NCBI GenBank assembly: GCA_934636435.1
Contig: CAKUAQ010000021.1
Coordinates: forward strand, 1-35,384
Length of the DNA stretch: 35,384 nucleotides
Direction: 5' to 3'
From: an uncultured Eubacteriales bacterium
GTDB lineage: Bacteria > Bacillota > Clostridia > Oscillospirales > Acutalibacteraceae
Under the pieces are notes generated by a model. That model was not told the origin of the DNA. It worked only from the letters and a program-made list of their open reading frames with translations, and did no database searches. A program made the position numbers and the translations under genes. The first letter of the stretch is position 1, and each line of letters begins with the position of its first letter. This document shows, one piece after another, positions 32,026-35,384 of this stretch.

Positions 32026-32912
32026 CCCTGCATCCCTCCCGCCGGAGAGATCGCGTCCCCCTCCGTAAACATGGTGCCGATGCCCTCGTTCGTCAGCATT
32101 TCGATGAGAATGGCGTGAGGGATACGGCCATCCAGGATAAAGACCCGGTTCACGCCCCAGTGAATGGCGTGGATGCAGCACTCCACCTTGGGGATCATCC
32201 CGCCCCCGATGGTGCCGTTGGCGATCAACTCCGGCGCGTCCGAGGTGCGGATCACCGGGATCAACGTCGCGGGATCGTCCTTATCCCGGAGAATGCCCGC
32301 AATATCCGTCATGGAGATGAGGCTCTCCGCCCCCAGCTCCCCGGCAATCCTCGCCGCCGCCGTGTCGGCATTGATGTTATAGACATTGCCCTCGCCGTCG
32401 CACCCGACGGTGGAGACGACCGGAATATAGCCCTTGTCGATCACATCCAGGATCGGCGCCACGTTGACCGCCGTGATCTCCCCGACATATCCGAGACGGG
32501 GGTCCTTCGTTTTGGCTTCGATCATGCGCCCATCCATGCCGGAGAGACCGATGGCTCTGCCGCCTTTATTTTCGATCCGGGCAACCAGACTCTTATTGAT
32601 CTTCCCCGCCAGCACCATCTGCACGATGTCGGCGGTCTCCTTATCCGTGACCCGCAGACCGTCCAGAAACCGGCTCTCCTTGCCGATCCGTTTCAGCATA
32701 TCGGTGATCTCCGGTCCGCCGCCGTGCACCAGCACCACCTTGACGCCGATAAGGGACAGCAGCACGATGTCCCGCATGACCGAATCCTTCAGCTCTTCGT
32801 TGATCATGGCATTGCCGCCGTATTTGATCACCACGATCTTGCCGGTGTATTCCTGAATATAGGGCAGAGCGTGTACCAGCACCGCCGCCCGCCCGGCATT
32901 TGTAATGTCCAT
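32022..32912 (-). CDS. argB: Acetylglutamate kinase
   Basis: This 296-residue amino-acid kinase phosphorylates N-acetylglutamate. Motifs are VVIKYGGNAM near the start, VLVHGGGPEITDML, and NINADTAAARIAGELGAESLISMTDIAGIL. The N-terminal helix before the kinase core (ITNAGRAAVLVHALPYIQEYTGK) is that of the hexameric, arginine-inhibited type, so feedback by arginine is likely. It starts 15 bp after argJ. Confidence 0.95.
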   Translation of the reverse strand: MDITNAGRAAVLVHALPYIQEYTGKIVVIKYGGNAMINEELKDSVMRDIVLLSLIGVKVVLVHGGGPEITDMLKRIGKESRFLDGLRVTDKETADIVQMVLAGKINKSLVARIENKGGRAIGLSGMDGRMIEAKTKDPRLGYVGEITAVNVAPILDVIDKGYIPVVSTVGCDGEGNVYNINADTAAARIAGELGAESLISMTDIAGILRDKDDPATLIPVIRTSDAPELIANGTIGGGMIPKVECCIHAIHWGVNRVFILDGRIPHAILIEMLTNEGIGTMFTEGDAISPAGGMQG

Positions 32913-32927
32913 ATGCTATCTCCCGTA

Positions 32928-34139
32928 TCAGGTTCTGTAATCGCCGTTGATCTTGACATACTCATAGGTCAGGTCGCATCCCCATGCCGTGGAGGAGGCG
33001 GAACCGGCATTCAGACAGACCAGAATTTCGATCTCATCCTCCAGCAGAATCTTTTTGGCCTCCTCCTCGGAGAAGGGGATGCCCGCGCCGTTTTTACAGA
33101 CCGCCACCGTCCCCCGGGACGAGCGGAAAGCCACGTCGATCCGGGTCACATCCACGGCGGCGCCGCTGTATCCGATGGCGCACAGCACCCGCCCCCAGTT
33201 GGCATCCGCCCCGAACATGGCGGCCTTCGTCAGGGAGGAGCAGATGACGCTCTTGGCCACCGTCCTGGCCGTCGCCGGATCCGCCGCCCCCGTCACCTTA
33301 CATTCCAGGAGCTTGGTCGCCCCCTCGCCGTCCCCGGCGATGCGGCGGCAGAGATCGACGGTCACGGTATTCAGCGCCTGCATAAAGGTGTCAAAATCCG
33401 CCCCCGGCGCCGTGATCTCCGGATTGCCCGCCGCCCCGTTTGCCAGAATCGCGACCATGTCGTTGGTGGAGGTGTCCCCATCCACGCTGACCATATTGAA
33501 GGTGTTCTCCACATCACCGGACAGGGCCTTTTGCAGCATCGCCGCAGAGATGGCGCAATCCGTCGTCAGGAACACCAGCATGGTCGCCATATTCGGATGG
33601 ATCATGCCGGAGCCCTTGGCGATGCCCCCCAGGCGGCAGGGCACGCCGCCGACGGTGAATTCCACGGCGATCTCCTTCTGCCTGGTGTCGGTGGTCATGA
33701 TGCCCTGCGCCGCCGCGGATGAGTTGTTCCCTAGCGCCGCCACCAGCGGGGGCATTCCCGCTGCGATGGGTGCAATGTCCAGCGGCTGACCGATCACGCC
33801 GGTGGAGGCGATCACCACGTCGTCCGGGGAGACCGACAGCTGAGCGGCGAGGAGCGCACACATCTTCTCCGCGATTTCTACCCCGTCGGCGTTGCAGGTG
33901 TTGGCGTTTCCGCTGTTGCAAAGAATTGCCTGCGCCATGCCGTCCGCCAGATGATCTTTGGTTACGGTGAGCGGCGCGCCCTTGACCAGATTGGTGGTAT
34001 ACACTGCCGCGGCCGCGGCCTTTTTCTCGCTGTATATCAGCGCCAGATCTTTTTTCGATTTGTTTTTCCGGATACCGCAATGAATTCCCGCGGCCCGAAA
34101 CCCCTTGGCGGCGCACACACCGCCCGCAACTGTTTTCAT
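32928..34139 (-). CDS. argJ: Glutamate N-acetyltransferase / amino-acid acetyltransferase
   Basis: This 403-residue enzyme moves the acetyl group from acetylornithine to glutamate (and may also use acetyl-CoA), making the cyclic pathway. It is self-cleaved into two chains before Thr 186 in GSGMIHPNMATMLVF. Other blocks are CNSGNANTC and ASTGVIGQPL. It starts MKTVAGGVCAAKGF behind GGAGG and lies 15 bp after argC. No separate argA or argE is seen, which fits a bifunctional ArgJ. Confidence 0.95.
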   Translation of the reverse strand: MKTVAGGVCAAKGFRAAGIHCGIRKNKSKKDLALIYSEKKAAAAAVYTTNLVKGAPLTVTKDHLADGMAQAILCNSGNANTCNADGVEIAEKMCALLAAQLSVSPDDVVIASTGVIGQPLDIAPIAAGMPPLVAALGNNSSAAAQGIMTTDTRQKEIAVEFTVGGVPCRLGGIAKGSGMIHPNMATMLVFLTTDCAISAAMLQKALSGDVENTFNMVSVDGDTSTNDMVAILANGAAGNPEITAPGADFDTFMQALNTVTVDLCRRIAGDGEGATKLLECKVTGAADPATARTVAKSVICSSLTKAAMFGADANWGRVLCAIGYSGAAVDVTRIDVAFRSSRGTVAVCKNGAGIPFSEEEAKKILLEDEIEILVCLNAGSASSTAWGCDLTYEYVKINGDYRT

Positions 34140-34154
34140 TCTCTTCGTTCCTCC

Positions 34155-35084
34155 TTACAGGCAGAGCCCCTGGACCGGCTCCGCGCCCAATACCATATTG
34201 AGACACTCCAGCGCTGCGCCGGAAGCGCCTTTTCCCAGATTGTCGTACACCGCCAGCAGCAGCATTCGCTCGCCGTTACCGGCCACAGAGATGCGCATGG
34301 AATCCTTCCCGGCCAGCGCGGCGGCGGAGAGAAATCCGTTGTCTTCCAGCGCTTCGGAAAACGTCACCACCGGCCCCCCATAGATCTGTCGGTACACGGC
34401 GGCGATCGCTTCGGCGGTGGTGCCGGGGGCGCACTGCGCCGCAAACAGCGGCACCGTGATCTGCATCCCGCTGTAAAAATCGCCCACGACCGGGCAGAAC
34501 GCCGGAGCGGGCAGCCCGCTCTGCGCCGCCATTTCGGGCAGGTGCTTATGAGTTTGCCCCAGCGCATACTGTCGGGGGGCACGGAGCGTCTCGGGCTGCG
34601 GCTGCTCCTCATAGTCAGCGATCATCTTCTTGCCGCCGCCGCTGTATCCGGTCAGCGAAAAGCAGGAGAGCTGCGTCCCCCGGGGCAGTATCCCCGCCGC
34701 CACCAGCGGGGCCGTCAGCGCGATAAAGCCGCTGGCGTGACACCCCGGCACGGCAATGCGTTTCGCTGTGCGGAGCGCCGCCGCATGGGCTGCGGACAGC
34801 TCCGGGAATCCATAGGCCCAGCCGGGGGCCGTGCGGTGCGCCGTAGACGTGTCCAGCACCACCGTGTCCGGGTTTTCGATCCACGAGACCGCCTCGCGGG
34901 CCGCCGCATCGGGCAGGCACAGAATGGCGATATCCGCCTCGTTCAGCGCGCGGGCGCGGGCGGCGCTGCATTTCCGCTGCGTCTCCGACAGGACAATCCG
35001 TTGCAGCTCCGTGCGCCCTGCCAGCCGCTGGGCGATGCGCAGCCCGGTTGTGCCGGCGCTGCCGTCAATGAATAGTTTTTTCAC
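34155..35084 (-). CDS. argC: N-acetyl-gamma-glutamyl-phosphate reductase, short (type 2) form
   Basis: This 309-residue enzyme reduces acetylglutamyl phosphate to the semialdehyde with NADPH. It is the short type: start KKLFIDGSAGTTGLRI, catalytic Cys 115 in AVPGCHASGF, and THKHLPEM with a likely catalytic His. The long form (about 345 residues) is usual in Firmicutes arg operons, so this choice is notable. The GTG at 35084 is chosen because AAAGG lies 9 bp upstream. It is the first gene of the arginine operon. Confidence 0.92.
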   Translation of the reverse strand: MKKLFIDGSAGTTGLRIAQRLAGRTELQRIVLSETQRKCSAARARALNEADIAILCLPDAAAREAVSWIENPDTVVLDTSTAHRTAPGWAYGFPELSAAHAAALRTAKRIAVPGCHASGFIALTAPLVAAGILPRGTQLSCFSLTGYSGGGKKMIADYEEQPQPETLRAPRQYALGQTHKHLPEMAAQSGLPAPAFCPVVGDFYSGMQITVPLFAAQCAPGTTAEAIAAVYRQIYGGPVVTFSEALEDNGFLSAAALAGKDSMRISVAGNGERMLLLAVYDNLGKGASGAALECLNMVLGAEPVQGLCL

Positions 35085-35193
35085 CGTTTCAACCTTTCCT
35101 TTCCCCGCCCGGTCACTTCTGCCGGGGCGATCCGTCTCCCGCTGATGCGGCTGACCGTCTCCCATTGGTGCATCTCGCCTGCATGTGCGCCGG

Positions 35194-35271
35194 TCATGCT
35201 GTCCTCCGTCGGATCATCCGCTCCCGCCGCCATCCCGGCAACCGCCCTACGTAAAACGCATCTTTTCTCAT
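35194..35271 (-). CDS. Possible arginine-rich leader peptide
   Basis: A 25-codon frame, MRKDAFYVGRLPGWRRERMIRRRTA, starts about 5 nt after the expected transcription start and ends 109 bp before argC. Eight of 25 residues are Arg, with RRERMIRRR near the end. There is no Shine-Dalgarno sequence, so translation would be leaderless. Arg codons such as CGG are common in GC-rich DNA, so chance is possible. Confidence 0.3.
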   Translation of the reverse strand: MRKDAFYVGRLPGWRRERMIRRRTA

Positions 35272-35342
35272 TTATGCGCATAATTATACGACGTAGAAAG
35301 GAGCTTGTCAAGAATTTATTCACAAAAATGCATAAATTCACA
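35272..35342 (-). promoter_or_regulatory. argC promoter with ArgR-like boxes
   Basis: On the minus strand a perfect TTGACA (35306-35311) and TATAAT (35283-35288) are 17 bp apart. Two AT-rich boxes lie just upstream, TGTGAATAAATTCT (35311-35324) and TGTGAATTTATGCA (35329-35342), both like the ArgR/AhrC box TGAATWWWWATTCA. A palindrome TTATGCGCATAA (35272-35283) covers the start site. Arginine repression is inferred from box form and gene function. Confidence 0.75.
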
Positions 35343-35384
35343 TCCGAAACATGCCCGTTACATTCCCTTCACCCGGCTCCGGAC

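Overview
The window looks like a chromosome segment from a GC-rich, endospore-forming member of the Clostridia, most likely Oscillospirales (Oscillospiraceae/Ruminococcaceae type). The evidence is the Firmicutes gene orders holB-ricT-trmN6-rsmI and SRP RNA-dnaX-ybaB-recR, the phosphatase SpoIIE, SD-rich starts and strong sigma-A-like promoters. Taxonomy is inferred from gene content only.

Layout. 1-600 holds two insertion-sequence pieces (IS1182 type and an integrase-core type). 609-1393 is a two-gene microcompartment unit, eutS-eutP, with its own promoter and terminator. 1570-5843 is the plus-strand rpmG-secE-nusG-rplK-rplA-rplJ-rplL cluster with candidate L1 sites and an L10 leader. It ends in a terminator and rpoBC do not follow. 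5844-6576 is largely non-coding and holds a decayed MATE transporter end. 6577-15366 is mostly minus strand: an unknown anchored protein, rsmI, trmN6, a small ferredoxin, ricT, holB, smpB, recR, ybaB, dnaX and the SRP RNA. 15462-15735 is an internally deleted IS. 15794-17909 is a coupled hydrolase-lemA-TPM operon on the minus strand. spoIIE (plus) and an AraM-type glycerol-1-phosphate dehydrogenase (minus) converge at about 20.6 kb. 22321-23877 is a yybP-ykoY-type (Mn2+) riboswitch followed by oadB and a 42-residue OadG-like membrane peptide. 23928-24589 is another decayed IS1182 copy.

24758-35342 is an arginine operon on the minus strand, transcribed argC-argJ-argB-argD-argF-carA-carB. It has a consensus promoter and ArgR-like boxes, and several genes overlap by 4 bp. 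It covers acetylated intermediates to ornithine, then citrulline, and supplies carbamoyl phosphate.

The most unusual features are: a single 1343-codon frame joining a complete CarB to a DapF-fold domain whose first catalytic Cys is Ala; a manganese-type riboswitch in front of an isolated sodium-pump beta subunit and micropeptide; a SecE with two extra N-terminal membrane segments; the isolated eutS-eutP pair; a ferredoxin gene inside the holB-rsmI region; and an Arg-rich 25-codon frame just after the argC promoter.
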